From Sandaracinus sp. (GTDB lineage Bacteria > Myxococcota_A > Polyangia > Polyangiales > Houyiibacteriaceae), in the NCBI GenBank assembly GCA_020633125.1, contig JACKEH010000065.1, forward strand, positions 1 to 23,663: DNA of 23,663 nt, given 5' to 3'. The notes below the pieces were generated by a model. The model saw nothing but the letters and a program-made list of their open reading frames with translations. It did not search any database and was not told where the DNA came from. The position numbers were made by a program, and so were the translations under genes. The number at the start of each line of letters is the position of its first letter. Position 1 is the first letter of the stretch. This document shows positions 1-8,704 of the stretch, in pieces.

Positions 1-63
1 CACGTGCCGAGCCGAGATCGTTCGATCTTTCGTCGGAAAGGCGCTGGAGAAGGGGGAAAATCT

Positions 64-80
64 GACCTCGGCGGGAGGTC
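64..80 (+). terminator. weak hairpin upstream of the kinase gene
   Basis: A 6-bp perfect inverted repeat, GACCTC and GAGGTC, encloses a GGCGG loop and is followed by GATTT. It could end transcription of a gene lying left of the window. Its second arm also contains the GGAGG that would otherwise act as ribosome binding site for the TTG at 84, so that start looks doubtful. The stem is short, so the call is weak. Confidence 0.3.
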
Positions 81-248
81 GATTTGACCTACTTCCTCGG
101 AGCCTCGGAAATTGCTGAAGATTTCGGCGCGGCGACTTGCGCGGGCGGCGTGACGGGATCGGTTCGATCTCGCGCTGGCCGTGCTGTACGATTGGTGCAC
201 ACTCCGGCGGGGAAGGCCGGAGCTCACCCCCCTCATGAGAAGCACGCG

Positions 249-2597
249 ATGACGGCCGAGGTCGGCGAAGCGACCGAGGTGAGCGTTCGGTACCGTTTGC
301 CGGACGCCGTGGCTCTTCTTGCGTCCACGAAGCGCTTCGTCTCTCTCGAGGTGGGCGCGATGGTCGCGATGGAGCTGTGCGAGCGTGCGCTCGAAGGAGC
401 GGTGCTCACGCCCGCGAGGGTCTGGCTCGACGTCATCGGCCATCTGCACCCGAGCCGCCGCGGCACGCCGGGCGAAGGGCTCGACGATTCGCTCGAAGCA
501 TTCGCCGAGGCGCTGCATCCCGTGGCGCGTGGCCCCTACCGCCGAACGATCGAGTCCGCGACCACCGGCGAGGGGCGCGCGGCGGATCTGCGTGAGCGCT
601 TCGCCGCCATCCTCTATCCGATCGACCGTGTCTCCGCGCGCACCAGCCTCGCGCTCGCGATGGAGCGCGCCGGTCGCCGCGACGCCTCCGAGTCGGGGCG
701 GCACCGCTCGATCTCCACGACCGAAGGCACCGGACCCGACAGCCTCGAGGTCGTGCTCTCGGGCCTCGACGACACGGTGCTTCGCGGCCAGCGCGGCATC
801 GCGCAGCTCGTCGCGAGTTTGGAGCACGGCCCGCGCTCGCACGACGTCGCACCGGCGCGCTACGGGCCGTTCGAGATCTTCGGCGAGATCGCACGCGGCG
901 GCATGGCGCAGGTGCTCCTGGCGCGCGACCCCGCCGACCCGCGTCGCCGACCGGTGGTGCTCAAACGAATGCTGCCCGCGCTCGCGCGGCAGGAGTCGTT
1001 CCGCCAGATGTTCAAGGACGAGGCGCGTCTCGGGCTCTCGCTCGAGCACGGCAACATCTGCCGCACGCTCTCGTTCCTCGAGGTCGAGGGGCAGCCCTGC
1101 ATCCAGATGGAGTGGGCGGCGGGCCTGACCTTGAGCGAGGTGCTTCGCCGAACCGTGCGGGAGCGAAAGCCGCTTCCGATCGCGTTCGTGCTTCGGGTCG
1201 TCGAGGCCGTGGTGGCGGCGCTCTCGTACGCGCACGACGCACGAGGCCCGGACGGTCGACCGCTGCGCGTGGTGCACCGCGACGTCAGCCCGCAGAACGT
1301 GATCGTCCAATACGACGGCGCGATTCGCTTGCTCGACTTCGGCGTCGCGCGAAGCGCCGTGCAGACGGAGCACTCCGAAGGCGGACAGATCAAAGGCAAG
1401 TTCGCGTACATGTCGCCCGAGCAGTCGCTCGGTCTTCCACTCGACGACCGGAGCGACGTGTTCTGCGTGGGCATCCTGATGCACGAGTCGCTGGTGGGGC
1501 GGCCGCTCTTCGATCGCGAGGATCGTCTGGCGACCGTGCGCGCGCTCGCGCGTGGCGACGTACCGGAGGTGCGAGACCTTCGCCCCGAGGTGCCGGAGAC
1601 GATCTCGCGGCTCGTCCGCCGCACGCTCTCGTCGAACGTCGAGGGGCGCCCGCGCATGAAGGAGCTGCACGAGATGGTGCTCGCGGCGCGCGCGGCCATC
1701 GACGATCCGAACGGGATCGTGCAGGAGGTCGTGCGCGGCCTGGATCCGGAGTGGCGCGACTGGCGGGCGTCGCTCAAGGGCTTCGACCGCGACCCACGCT
1801 CGTCGACCTTCCCGCTCGCCACGCCCGTCTCGCAGGTCACGCGCAAGAGCACGGAGCAACCGCTCGACCCGCCCGCAGCAGCGGGACCGACCCAGAAGGT
1901 GTCGAGCTACCCGCTGGGCGACGACGAAGACACCGAAGAAGACGTGACGGCGTTGGCGTTTCGCCCGAAGGCGGTCCGCGACGCGATGCGGCAGCCGCCT
2001 TCGGTGACCCCGGAGCCCGTCGACTTCGGTCTCGACGACGCGCCCGTGGCAAAGGCACCGCAGAAGATGCGGTGGGTCGTGGCCGCAGTGGCGGCGCTCT
2101 TGGGCTTGGGCGCGGCGACCTGGGTGTTCACTGGCGACGCCGAGACGCCCGCGGCGGCCACCTCGCCGACGAACGCCGCGCCCACCGAGGCGCCGGAACC
2201 GCAAGCACCGGAGCCCGCGCAGCCGGTGACGACGACGAGCGCACCCGTCGCACCGGTGACGCCCAGCGTCGAAGCGCCCGAAGCGGCGACGCCCGGCGGC
2301 GAAGCGCCCGTCGAGGAGACGCCGACCGTGTCGCCCGAGAGCGCGCCGGAAGAAGCGACCGGTACGCTGCCGTCGGGGACGTCCTCGCTGCTCGTGCAGA
2401 CCCGACCGATCGGCGCGCGTGTGCGCATCGACGGCGTGTTGTTGCCGGGCACGACCCCCTTCCGTTTCACCGAGCTTCCGGAAGGGCGGCATCGGGTGTC
2501 GATCGAGCTCGCCGGGCACCGCCCGCGCCAACAATGGGTGCGGCTGCGACCGGGTCGCGGCGGGGTGATTCGCGCGCGGCTGCGCGCGGCCCGTTGA
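249..2597 (+). CDS. membrane Ser/Thr protein kinase with C-terminal PEGA domain
   Basis: This is a Hanks-type serine/threonine kinase of 782 aa from ATG 249. Residues 1-200 match no domain I recognise. The kinase domain starts near residue 205 with a Gly-rich loop (GEIARGGMAQV). It has the ATP lysine in VVLKRM (K239), the catalytic loop HRDVSPQN (D345), DFG (D363) and YMSPEQS in place of APE. All key residues are present, so it should be active. A Pro/Asp-rich linker leads to one membrane helix (about 607-629), a long Pro/Ala/Glu/Thr-rich stalk, and a PEGA domain (about 712-780) that presumably sits outside the inner membrane. That order is common in myxobacterial signalling kinases. A TTG at 84 would add 55 residues after a GGAGG, but the extension looks non-coding. 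I chose the ATG although its own ribosome binding site is poor. The substrate is unknown. Confidence 0.9.
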   Translation: MTAEVGEATEVSVRYRLPDAVALLASTKRFVSLEVGAMVAMELCERALEGAVLTPARVWLDVIGHLHPSRRGTPGEGLDDSLEAFAEALHPVARGPYRRTIESATTGEGRAADLRERFAAILYPIDRVSARTSLALAMERAGRRDASESGRHRSISTTEGTGPDSLEVVLSGLDDTVLRGQRGIAQLVASLEHGPRSHDVAPARYGPFEIFGEIARGGMAQVLLARDPADPRRRPVVLKRMLPALARQESFRQMFKDEARLGLSLEHGNICRTLSFLEVEGQPCIQMEWAAGLTLSEVLRRTVRERKPLPIAFVLRVVEAVVAALSYAHDARGPDGRPLRVVHRDVSPQNVIVQYDGAIRLLDFGVARSAVQTEHSEGGQIKGKFAYMSPEQSLGLPLDDRSDVFCVGILMHESLVGRPLFDREDRLATVRALARGDVPEVRDLRPEVPETISRLVRRTLSSNVEGRPRMKELHEMVLAARAAIDDPNGIVQEVVRGLDPEWRDWRASLKGFDRDPRSSTFPLATPVSQVTRKSTEQPLDPPAAAGPTQKVSSYPLGDDEDTEEDVTALAFRPKAVRDAMRQPPSVTPEPVDFGLDDAPVAKAPQKMRWVVAAVAALLGLGAATWVFTGDAETPAAATSPTNAAPTEAPEPQAPEPAQPVTTTSAPVAPVTPSVEAPEAATPGGEAPVEETPTVSPESAPEEATGTLPSGTSSLLVQTRPIGARVRIDGVLLPGTTPFRFTELPEGRHRVSIELAGHRPRQQWVRLRPGRGGVIRARLRAAR

Positions 2598-2728
2598 ACG
2601 GAACGCGCTCTTCGAAGGTCGCTCGACGGACACGCGTGACTTCGCGTGAGGTCCGCCCGCGCTCGAGGTGCGTGGCGCTTCGCCGCGCTCTCTCGAGGTC
2701 CGCTTGCACGGACGGTCGCGGGCCGCGA

Positions 2729-2734
2729 TAGAAG
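2729..2734 (+). promoter_or_regulatory. -10-like hexamer just before the lipoprotein start
   Basis: TAGAAG lies 5 nt before ATG 2740. If used as a -10 box, transcription would start at or next to the ATG. The same bases overlap a purine-rich GAAGGGGG stretch that could act as a ribosome binding site, so this example is ambiguous. Confidence 0.3.
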
Positions 2735-2739
2735 GGGGC

Positions 2740-3231
2740 ATGAACGTCCGAAACGCTGGACTGCTCTTGGCCCTCGTCGCGAGCCTCGGGTGCTCGAACG
2801 AGACGTCCTCTTCTTCTCCTTCGTCGGAGGAACCCGGCTCGGTCGACGCGTGCGCGTTGCTCTCGCGTGAGACGGTCGCCACCGAGCTCGAGGTCGACGA
2901 GACCCTCGAGGTCGGCGCCGACAACGGCACCTTCGTCGGCGAATACCTCGGCACCTGTGGCTACACGTGGGCCGGCGGATCGTCGCGCCTGGCGCTCACC
3001 ATCGAGGCCGACCCCGGCAACCGCTACCTCGATCGCTACCGCGAGAGCGGCCTGCCGTTCACCGAGCCGGTCGAAGACCTCGGGGCCGCGGCCTTCGTCC
3101 GCTCCGACGGAGCGGTGTCGTGGGGCTACGACGACCAACGCATCTACGTGCTCTACGGCGAGACCGCGCCAGCCACGCCGATGGCGGCCGAGACGCTCGC
3201 TGCGTTGGCGCGCACGATCACGCGTCCTTGA
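2740..3231 (+). CDS. small secreted lipoprotein, DUF3558-like
   Basis: This 163-aa protein begins with a lipoprotein signal peptide: a short N-region, a Leu/Ala-rich core and a Cys at residue 18 in SLGC, which is a slightly atypical lipobox. A Ser/Glu-rich tether follows, then a globular part starting DACALLSRETVATELEV and containing a second Cys in GTCGYTW. The CALL...C.Y pattern resembles DUF3558-type lipoproteins, but this is only family-level resemblance. Its role is unknown. It follows the kinase by 142 nt in the same direction and could be transcribed separately. I preferred ATG 2740 because the signal peptide begins there; an in-frame start at 2668 would add 24 non-signal-like residues. 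Confidence 0.75.
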   Translation: MNVRNAGLLLALVASLGCSNETSSSSPSSEEPGSVDACALLSRETVATELEVDETLEVGADNGTFVGEYLGTCGYTWAGGSSRLALTIEADPGNRYLDRYRESGLPFTEPVEDLGAAAFVRSDGAVSWGYDDQRIYVLYGETAPATPMAAETLAALARTITRP

Positions 3232-3292
3232 GCGCGAGGTGGCGGTCGCGGGGCGTGTGAGGGCGCGAACACCGGATTCCGTGGGGCGCGTA

Positions 3293-3309
3293 TCCCGTGC
3301 CTCACGGGA
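3293..3309 (+). promoter_or_regulatory. 7-bp inverted repeat upstream of the Lys-rich gene
   Basis: TCCCGTG and CACGGGA are separated by CCT. The repeat lies 30 nt before the start codon of the Lys/Ala-rich gene. It could be an operator or a 5' UTR hairpin, and equally a small terminator for the lipoprotein gene. Confidence 0.35.
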
Positions 3310-3338
3310 GGAGTACCGTACGCGCGCGGAGGTGCACG

Positions 3339-3812
3339 ATGGCGAGCAAGAAGATCGACGAGAAGGCGACCGAGGTGAAGAAGGCGATCCAGAAGGTCGG
3401 TGCCGCGGTGAAGAAGGGGGAGGCGACGGTGGCTTCGAAGGTCCGCTCCACCGAGAAGAAGCTCCTCGCGACGGTCGACCAGGTTGCCGCCAAGGTGAAG
3501 AAGGGCGAGGCGAAGGCCAAGCAGGAGCAGGTCGAGGTGAAGAGCGCCGTCAAGAGCGGGCTCGACGCGATGGACCGCGCCGCGACCAAGGCCGTCGACG
3601 ACGTCACGACGAAGGCGAAGAAGGCCGCGAAGGATCTCGAGAAGAGCGCGAAGGCTTCCGAGAAGAGCGCGGAGACGAAGGTGCAGGCCCAAGCGAAGAA
3701 GGCCAAGGCCGCCGTCGCCGACGTGCTCCACAAGGCGAGTGACGCCCTCGAGAAGGCGAGCCAGAAGGTCGCGAAGTCGGGCAAGCCCACGAAGGGCAAG
3801 CCCACGAAGTGA
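3339..3812 (+). CDS. Lys/Ala-rich histone-H1-like or coiled-coil protein
   Basis: This 157-aa protein is made almost entirely of Lys, Ala, Glu, Val, Ser and Thr, with no Cys or Trp. Heptad-like KKAxxKV stretches suggest one long amphipathic helix with high positive charge. The C-terminus carries a duplicated GKPTK motif, coded by two identical 15-nt units. Such composition is typical of bacterial H1-like nucleoid proteins and of some phasin-like helical proteins, so binding to DNA or polyphosphate is plausible but not shown. The start is ATG 3339, preceded by a good GGAGG at 3328-3332. A phasin-like gene with a similar Lys/Ala tail lies at 8997-9608. Confidence 0.7.
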   Translation: MASKKIDEKATEVKKAIQKVGAAVKKGEATVASKVRSTEKKLLATVDQVAAKVKKGEAKAKQEQVEVKSAVKSGLDAMDRAATKAVDDVTTKAKKAAKDLEKSAKASEKSAETKVQAQAKKAKAAVADVLHKASDALEKASQKVAKSGKPTKGKPTK

Positions 3813-3946
3813 GCGCGGAGATCACGCCTCGAGCGCGGCTCGCACGAACGGTCACCCCTGCGAGCGCGCGCCGCCGCCGCGGAGAGGACCGCTCGTAGCG
3901 GCCGACGTGGCGGCATCGCGCAGGCGACTCCCACCCGGAACTCGCG

Positions 3947-4456
3947 TCACTCCCGGAACTCGCTCGCGTCCACGCCATGACGCTTGAGCAGGTCGTGGAA
4001 GTCGGTGCGGTTGCGACCTGCGAGCCGCGCGGCGGCGCTGACGTTGCCACGCGTGCGTCGCAAGACTTCGCAGAGGTACGCGCGATCGAAGCGTTGGCGC
4101 GCCTCGGCCATCGGCGGAAGCTCGTCGGTGTCGAGGCGAGGCTCGAAGCTGGTCCGTGCGCTCGGTGGCGGAATCGCGGCTTCGAGGTGCGCGAGCTCGA
4201 CCACACCTTCGGTCGCGAGCAACGCCGCCGCTTCGACGACGTTCGCGAGCTCCTGCACGCTTCCCGGCCAATCGTGCGCGCGCAACGCGTCGGGCGAGAG
4301 ACGGATGGGACCGAGCGCGTGTTTCGCGCACGCCCGTCGAAGGAAGAGCTCGGTCAGAGTCGCGATCAACCCCTCGTAGCCGTGATGCGCGAGCCGCACC
4401 GCGAGGAGCTCGCAGAGCTCTTCTTCGTGTTCGTCGACGACCCGCGCTCGTCCCAT
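3947..4456 (-). pseudogene. internally deleted NtrC-family response regulator remnant
   Basis: The 169-aa reading frame joins pieces of a sigma-54-dependent response regulator. Residues 1-28 (VVDEHEEELCELLAVRLAHHGYE) look like beta-1 and alpha-1 of a receiver domain. The frame then passes straight into the AAA+ lid region (LTELFLRR, LSPDALRAHDWPGSVQEL, residues about 35-95). It ends in a complete Fis-type helix-turn-helix (GNVSAAARLAGRNRTDFHDLLKRHG, about 137-161). The phosphorylated Asp, Walker A, GAFTGA and Walker B are all absent, about 300 codons less than a normal family member. It may still bind DNA but cannot activate sigma-54 polymerase. No missing portion was found in the 246 bp up to the ABC operon at 4703. 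A near-perfect 12-bp direct repeat (3934-3945 and 3952-3963) spans its stop. Confidence 0.7.
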
Positions 4457-4702
4457 CGCGGCTTGGTTTTCTGGCCGGAGCGGGGTGTCGTCAAGTCGGC
4501 GCCGGGGCGCGCGGCCTCTTCGGGCGCCACGGTCCTCGAAAAGCAGTTCTTTCCGAGGGCGGTTGGCGTTTCGGCGCTTCCCATCGTCGGAGCCCGGGGC
4601 TGCCCACCCCCATGCGCCGCGGGGCCGCCGCCGAGGAACCCGCTTGGCGCCAAGACCCCGAACGAGTACACCCGTCCTCGTGGCGCGACCCGCGGAGTCT
4701 CG

Positions 4703-5617
4703 ATGAGCGCGGTGCTGGCGTACGAGGACGTCCGCAAGAGCTACGGCGCGACCGAAGCCCTGCGTGGAGTGTCCCTCGACGTTCGTGAAGGCGAGATCTT
4801 CGGCCTACTCGGGCCCAACGGCGCCGGCAAGACGACGCTGATCCGCATCGGGCTCGACATCCTGCGGCCGGACTCCGGGCAGGTCCTGCTCTTCGGTCAT
4901 CCGCTGCAACGCGACGGGCTCGACCGCGTGAGCTACCTGCCCGAAGAGCGCGGCCTCTACCGCAAGGTGAAGGTCGTGGACGCGCTCGAGTACTTCGCGC
5001 GGCTCAAGGGCCTGACGCGAAAGGAAGCGCGCGCGCGCTCCGAGGTTTGGCTCGAGAAGGTCGGCCTCGGGCACGTCGCCAAGCGCAACGTCGAGACGCT
5101 GAGCAAAGGCATGAGCCAGAAGATTCAGATCGCGAGCGCGCTGCTCTCCGATCCCGAGCTCTGTGTGCTCGACGAGCCGTTCAGCGGCTTGGATCCGGTC
5201 GCGGTGGACCTCGTGAAGCAGCTGCTCCGCGAGCGTCGCGCCTCGGGGCGCACGACGATCCTCTCGACGCATCAGATGAGTCAGGTCGAGGCGCTCTGCG
5301 ATCGCGTCGCGGTGATTCACGCGGGACAGCGTGTCGTCTACGGCGCGCTTCGCGAGGTTCGAAAGGCGCACTCGGCGCCCGTGGTTCGGGTGCGCATCGA
5401 CGGCGCGCTTCCGGAGCTTCCGGGGCTCGAACGCGTGACCGAAGCCGGCGACTTGCTCGAGCTTCACCTCGCGCCCGGCACCTCGCCTGGTGAGGTCCTC
5501 GAGACGCTCGTGATGGGCAAGGTGCGCGTGCATCATTTCGAAGAGGTGCTCGCGACGATGGAAGAGATCTTCCTTCGCGCCGTGCGTGGCGAAGCCGAGC
5601 CGATGGAGGCCGCGTGA
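4703..5617 (+). CDS. ABC transporter ATP-binding protein, NatA-like
   Basis: This 304-aa ATPase energises the membrane protein encoded next to it. It carries Walker A GPNGAGKTT (residues 37-45), the ABC signature LSKGMSQ (133-139), Walker B LCVLDEPF with Asp157 and Glu158, and the switch histidine in LSTHQ (His190). The extra domain from about residue 220 to the end resembles the DUF4162 tail found in NatA/EcsA-type exporters. The start is ATG 4703 with GGAG seven to eight bases upstream. Its stop overlaps the GTG of the permease (GTGA), so the two are translationally coupled. The exported substrate cannot be told from sequence; Na+ or drug efflux is only a family analogy. Confidence 0.93.
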   Translation: MSAVLAYEDVRKSYGATEALRGVSLDVREGEIFGLLGPNGAGKTTLIRIGLDILRPDSGQVLLFGHPLQRDGLDRVSYLPEERGLYRKVKVVDALEYFARLKGLTRKEARARSEVWLEKVGLGHVAKRNVETLSKGMSQKIQIASALLSDPELCVLDEPFSGLDPVAVDLVKQLLRERRASGRTTILSTHQMSQVEALCDRVAVIHAGQRVVYGALREVRKAHSAPVVRVRIDGALPELPGLERVTEAGDLLELHLAPGTSPGEVLETLVMGKVRVHHFEEVLATMEEIFLRAVRGEAEPMEAA

Positions 5618-6957
5618 TTCGTCCGCGCAAGGTCGCCGCCATCGCGCGCTTCGAGTTCACCAACGTCGCCAAGCGTTGGAGCTACCTGCTCGTCACCTTC
5701 GGGTTGCCGCTCTTCTTCTCCGCGCTCTCGGGCGGCTTGCTCACGATTCAGGGCAAGTTCCTCGTCGAGCGCGCCGAGCGGACCACGGTCTACGGGCTCG
5801 TCGACCACGAAGGCTTGCTCGGCTCGGACGCCATCTGGTCGGACTTCGACGGAGTCGAAGGCTCGCGCGCCCGCCACGCGATCCTCGAAGCCGAGCTGCC
5901 GATGCAGGACGCGCGTTTTCTCGTGCTCGACGCGGTCGTGTTCATGCGCTTTGCGTCCGACGACGAGGCGCTCGCGCAGCTTCGCGTGCAGCACCTCGGC
6001 GCGGTCTACGCGGTGTCGGGCGACTACCTGCAGAGCGGCAAGGTCACGGTCTACGAGTCGGAGTCGGGACCGGTGATCAGCGTGCGAAGCGCGACGGTCG
6101 AGCCGGTGCTCGAGCGCCTGCTCACCGAACGATTGCTTCGCGGGCACGTCGGCGAAGAGGTGATCGCGCGCGCGCTCGATCCGATGCGGCTCGACCGCGT
6201 GACGATGGCGCCCAACGGCGACCAACGCTCCACCGAGAACCGCGCGCTCGAGCTCGTCGTGCGCACGGGCGTGCCCTTCTTGCTCGGCGTGTTGCTCCTG
6301 ACCGCGTTGCTCTCCGCGAGCGGCTACCTCGTGCAGACGGTGGCGCTCGACAAGGAGAGCAAGGTCGTCGAGGTGTTGCTCTCGAGCGCGGATCCGGACG
6401 AGCTGCTCACGGGGAAGCTGCTCGGTCTCGGCGGCGCCGGGCTGCTGCAGTTCTTCGTCTGGGCCGCGATGGTGGTCGGCGGTGCGCTCACGCTCGCCGC
6501 GGTGGTCGCCTCGCTCGAGGTGCCCGTGCCGTGGGCGGCCATCGCGATCTCGCCGCTCTTCTTCGTGCTCGGCTACCTCTTCATCGGCAGCCTCATGCTC
6601 TGCACGGGCTCGCTCGGCTCGAGCGTGCCCGAGAGTCAGAAGCTCACGCTCGGTTGGGCGATGCTCGCGGTCTTGCCGCTGATGCTGATGGTGATCCTGC
6701 TCGAAGAGCCGCACGGCACCGTCGGTCGTGTGCTCACGTGGATTCCCTTCAGCGCGCCGCTCACGGTGATCGTCCGCATGTCGATCGCGCCGGAGGGCAT
6801 CGCGTTCCACGAGATCCTCGGCGCGCTCGGGGTTTTGCTCGCCAGCACGTGGCTCGCGATTCGCTTCGGCGCGAGGCTCTTCCGCGTGGGCTTGTTGCTC
6901 ACGGGCTCGCGCCCGAGCGTGCGCGAGCTGCTGCGACAAGCGCGCCTCTTGGATTGA
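5614..6957 (+). CDS. ABC-2 type permease, NatB-like
   Basis: This 447-aa integral membrane protein starts with GTG 5614, which overlaps the stop of the ATPase gene by four bases. One helix near residues 22-42 is followed by a large soluble loop of about 180 residues, rich in Glu and Val, as expected for the extracytoplasmic domain of NatB-type permeases. At least five hydrophobic segments follow from about residue 222 onward. The motif LDKESKVVEVLLSS before the second membrane segment is typical of the ABC-2_trans_3 family. It forms the export channel with the preceding ATPase. It ends 100 bp before the convergent pgi gene, with a strong hairpin between them. Confidence 0.9.
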   Translation: MIRPRKVAAIARFEFTNVAKRWSYLLVTFGLPLFFSALSGGLLTIQGKFLVERAERTTVYGLVDHEGLLGSDAIWSDFDGVEGSRARHAILEAELPMQDARFLVLDAVVFMRFASDDEALAQLRVQHLGAVYAVSGDYLQSGKVTVYESESGPVISVRSATVEPVLERLLTERLLRGHVGEEVIARALDPMRLDRVTMAPNGDQRSTENRALELVVRTGVPFLLGVLLLTALLSASGYLVQTVALDKESKVVEVLLSSADPDELLTGKLLGLGGAGLLQFFVWAAMVVGGALTLAAVVASLEVPVPWAAIAISPLFFVLGYLFIGSLMLCTGSLGSSVPESQKLTLGWAMLAVLPLMLMVILLEEPHGTVGRVLTWIPFSAPLTVIVRMSIAPEGIAFHEILGALGVLLASTWLAIRFGARLFRVGLLLTGSRPSVRELLRQARLLD

Positions 6958-7007
6958 GCGGTCGAATCCCGTCGCGCGTGTGGCGCCGGGGGCTCGCGCT
7001 TCCGCCA

Positions 7008-7043
7008 CGAAGAGAGGGCGCCGCATCGCGACGCCCTCCTTCG
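7008..7043. terminator. bidirectional hairpin between the permease gene and pgi
   Basis: CGAAG-A-GAGGGCG (7008-7020) pairs with CGCCCTC-CTTCG (7032-7043), giving twelve base pairs with one bulged A and an 11-nt loop. It sits in the short convergent gap between the permease stop (6957) and the pgi stop (7059), the expected place for a shared terminator. There is no clear T tract. Confidence 0.6.
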
Positions 7044-7058
7044 TTCCTCCAGCGACGC

Positions 7059-8675
7059 TCAGCGGCGCGCGCGGTAGCGACGAATCAACGTGTTCGTCGA
7101 GGAGTCGTGACCGAGCTCGCTCTGGCTCGTCAGCTCCGGCGCGATGCGCTTGGCGAGCGCCTTGCCGAGCTCGACGCCCCATTGGTCGAAGGGGTTCACG
7201 TCGAAGATCGCGCCCTGCGTGAAGACCGAATGCTCGTAGAGCGCGACCAACGCGCCGAGGGTGGCCGGCGTGAGCTCGTCCGCGAAGATCGTGGCGCTCG
7301 GGCGGTTTCCTTCGAAGACCCGGTGCGGCACCAACGCTTCGGCGGTGCCTTCGGCGCGCACCTCGTCGGCGGTCTTGCCGAACGCGAGCGCCTCGGCCTG
7401 CGCGAGCACGTTCGCGATCAAGAGATCGTGGTGCGGCGGCAGCGTGTGATGCGAACGGCAGAACGCGACGAAGTCGCAGGGGATGAGCTTCGTGCCCTGG
7501 TGAATGAGCTGGTAGAAGCTGTGCTGCCCGTTCGTGCCCGGCTCGCCCCAATAGATCGGGCCGGTCTCGTAGCTCACGGAGGTGCCGTCACGCGTGACGC
7601 CCTTGCCGTTCGACTCCATCGCGAGCTGCTGCAGGTACGCCGGGAAACGCTCGAGGTATTGGTCGTAGGGCAAGACCGCGATCGTCTGCGCGCCGAGGAA
7701 GTTCTGGTTCCACACCGCGAGCAGACCCATCAGCGCCGGCAGGTTCTTCTCGAAGGGCGCCGTCCGGTAGTGCTCGTCCATGGCGTGAAAGCCGTCGAGC
7801 ATCTCGCGGTACCGCTCGGGACCGATCGCGATCATCGTCGAGAGGCCGATGGCCGAGGTCATCGAGTAGCGACCGCCGACCCAATCCCAGAAGCCGAACA
7901 TGTTCGCGGTGTCGATGCCGAACTTCGCGACCTCGGCCGCGTTCGTCGAGATGGCGACGAAGTGTTTGGCGATCGCGGCTTCGTCGCCGAGCGCGTTCAG
8001 CACCCACGCGCGCGCGGACGCCGCGTTGGTCATCGTCTCTTGCGTCGTGAAGGTCTTGGACGCGATGAGGAAGAGCGTCTCGTGCGGGTCGAGGTCGCGG
8101 GTCGCCTCCGCGAAGTCGGTGCCGTCGACGTTCGAGACGAAGCGGAAGGTGAGCTCGCGGTCCGCGTACGAGCGCAGCGCGCGGTAGGCCATCACGGGGC
8201 CGAGGTCGGAGCCTCCGATGCCGACGTTCACGACGTTGCGAATGCGTTTGCCGGAGAAGCCCACGAACGAGCCGTCTCGCACCGAGGTCGCGAAGCGGCT
8301 CATCGCGTCGAGCACCTCGTGCACGCTCGGCATCACGTCCTCGCCGTCGACGACGAACGACGCCCCCTTCGGTGCACGCAGCGCGACGTGAAGCACGGCG
8401 CGGTTCTCGGTGGCGTTGATCTTCTCGCCGCCGAACATCGCGTCGATCTTCGCGCGAAGCCCACACGCGTCGGCGAGCGCGAGCAGTGCCTGCAGCGTCT
8501 CGTCGGTGACGCGCTGTTTCGCGTAGTCGTAGTAGAGCCCGGCCGCCTCGACCGCGAGGCGCTCGCCTCGTTTCGGGTCGTCGGCGAAGAGCTGGCGAAG
8601 GTGGGCGCCGCGCATCGCGGTCGCGTGCTTCTCGAGCGCCTTCCACGTGGCGCGCTCGGTGAGTCGACTCGTCAT
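7059..8675 (-). CDS. pgi: glucose-6-phosphate isomerase
   Basis: This 538-aa enzyme interconverts glucose 6-phosphate and fructose 6-phosphate in glycolysis and gluconeogenesis. Family landmarks are all present: ATENRAVLHVALR, VGIGGSDLGP, the phosphate-binding SKTFTTQET, GGRYSMTSAIGLS, ESNGKGV with the catalytic Glu (E354), GTNGQHSFYQLIHQG with the catalytic His (H385), and WGVELGK with the catalytic Lys (K505). Length fits the long bacterial/eukaryotic PGI class. The start is ATG 8675, preceded on its strand by GGAGG. A TAGACT hexamer (plus positions 8700-8705) could be its -10 box and touches the large inverted-repeat element upstream. It is a single-gene unit. Confidence 0.97.
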   Translation of the reverse strand: MTSRLTERATWKALEKHATAMRGAHLRQLFADDPKRGERLAVEAAGLYYDYAKQRVTDETLQALLALADACGLRAKIDAMFGGEKINATENRAVLHVALRAPKGASFVVDGEDVMPSVHEVLDAMSRFATSVRDGSFVGFSGKRIRNVVNVGIGGSDLGPVMAYRALRSYADRELTFRFVSNVDGTDFAEATRDLDPHETLFLIASKTFTTQETMTNAASARAWVLNALGDEAAIAKHFVAISTNAAEVAKFGIDTANMFGFWDWVGGRYSMTSAIGLSTMIAIGPERYREMLDGFHAMDEHYRTAPFEKNLPALMGLLAVWNQNFLGAQTIAVLPYDQYLERFPAYLQQLAMESNGKGVTRDGTSVSYETGPIYWGEPGTNGQHSFYQLIHQGTKLIPCDFVAFCRSHHTLPPHHDLLIANVLAQAEALAFGKTADEVRAEGTAEALVPHRVFEGNRPSATIFADELTPATLGALVALYEHSVFTQGAIFDVNPFDQWGVELGKALAKRIAPELTSQSELGHDSSTNTLIRRYRARR

Positions 8676-8704
8676 CCTGCCTCCGCGGCGGATGGTGCGA
8701 GTCT

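Noticed and set aside
15..28. AGATCG-TT-CGATCT palindrome at the left edge, with a similar GATCGGTTCGATC near 157-169
   Set aside because: Short GATC-rich palindromes are common in this composition, and without upstream context no function can be supported.
84..248. TTG start with GGAGG for the kinase
   Set aside because: The added 55 residues are non-protein-like and the GGAGG is part of a hairpin. It is kept only as an alternative start.
5533..7551. Long minus-strand open frame opposite the ABC permease
   Set aside because: Arg/Glu/His-rich low-complexity product with no motif, overlapping well-supported genes on the other strand and in another frame.
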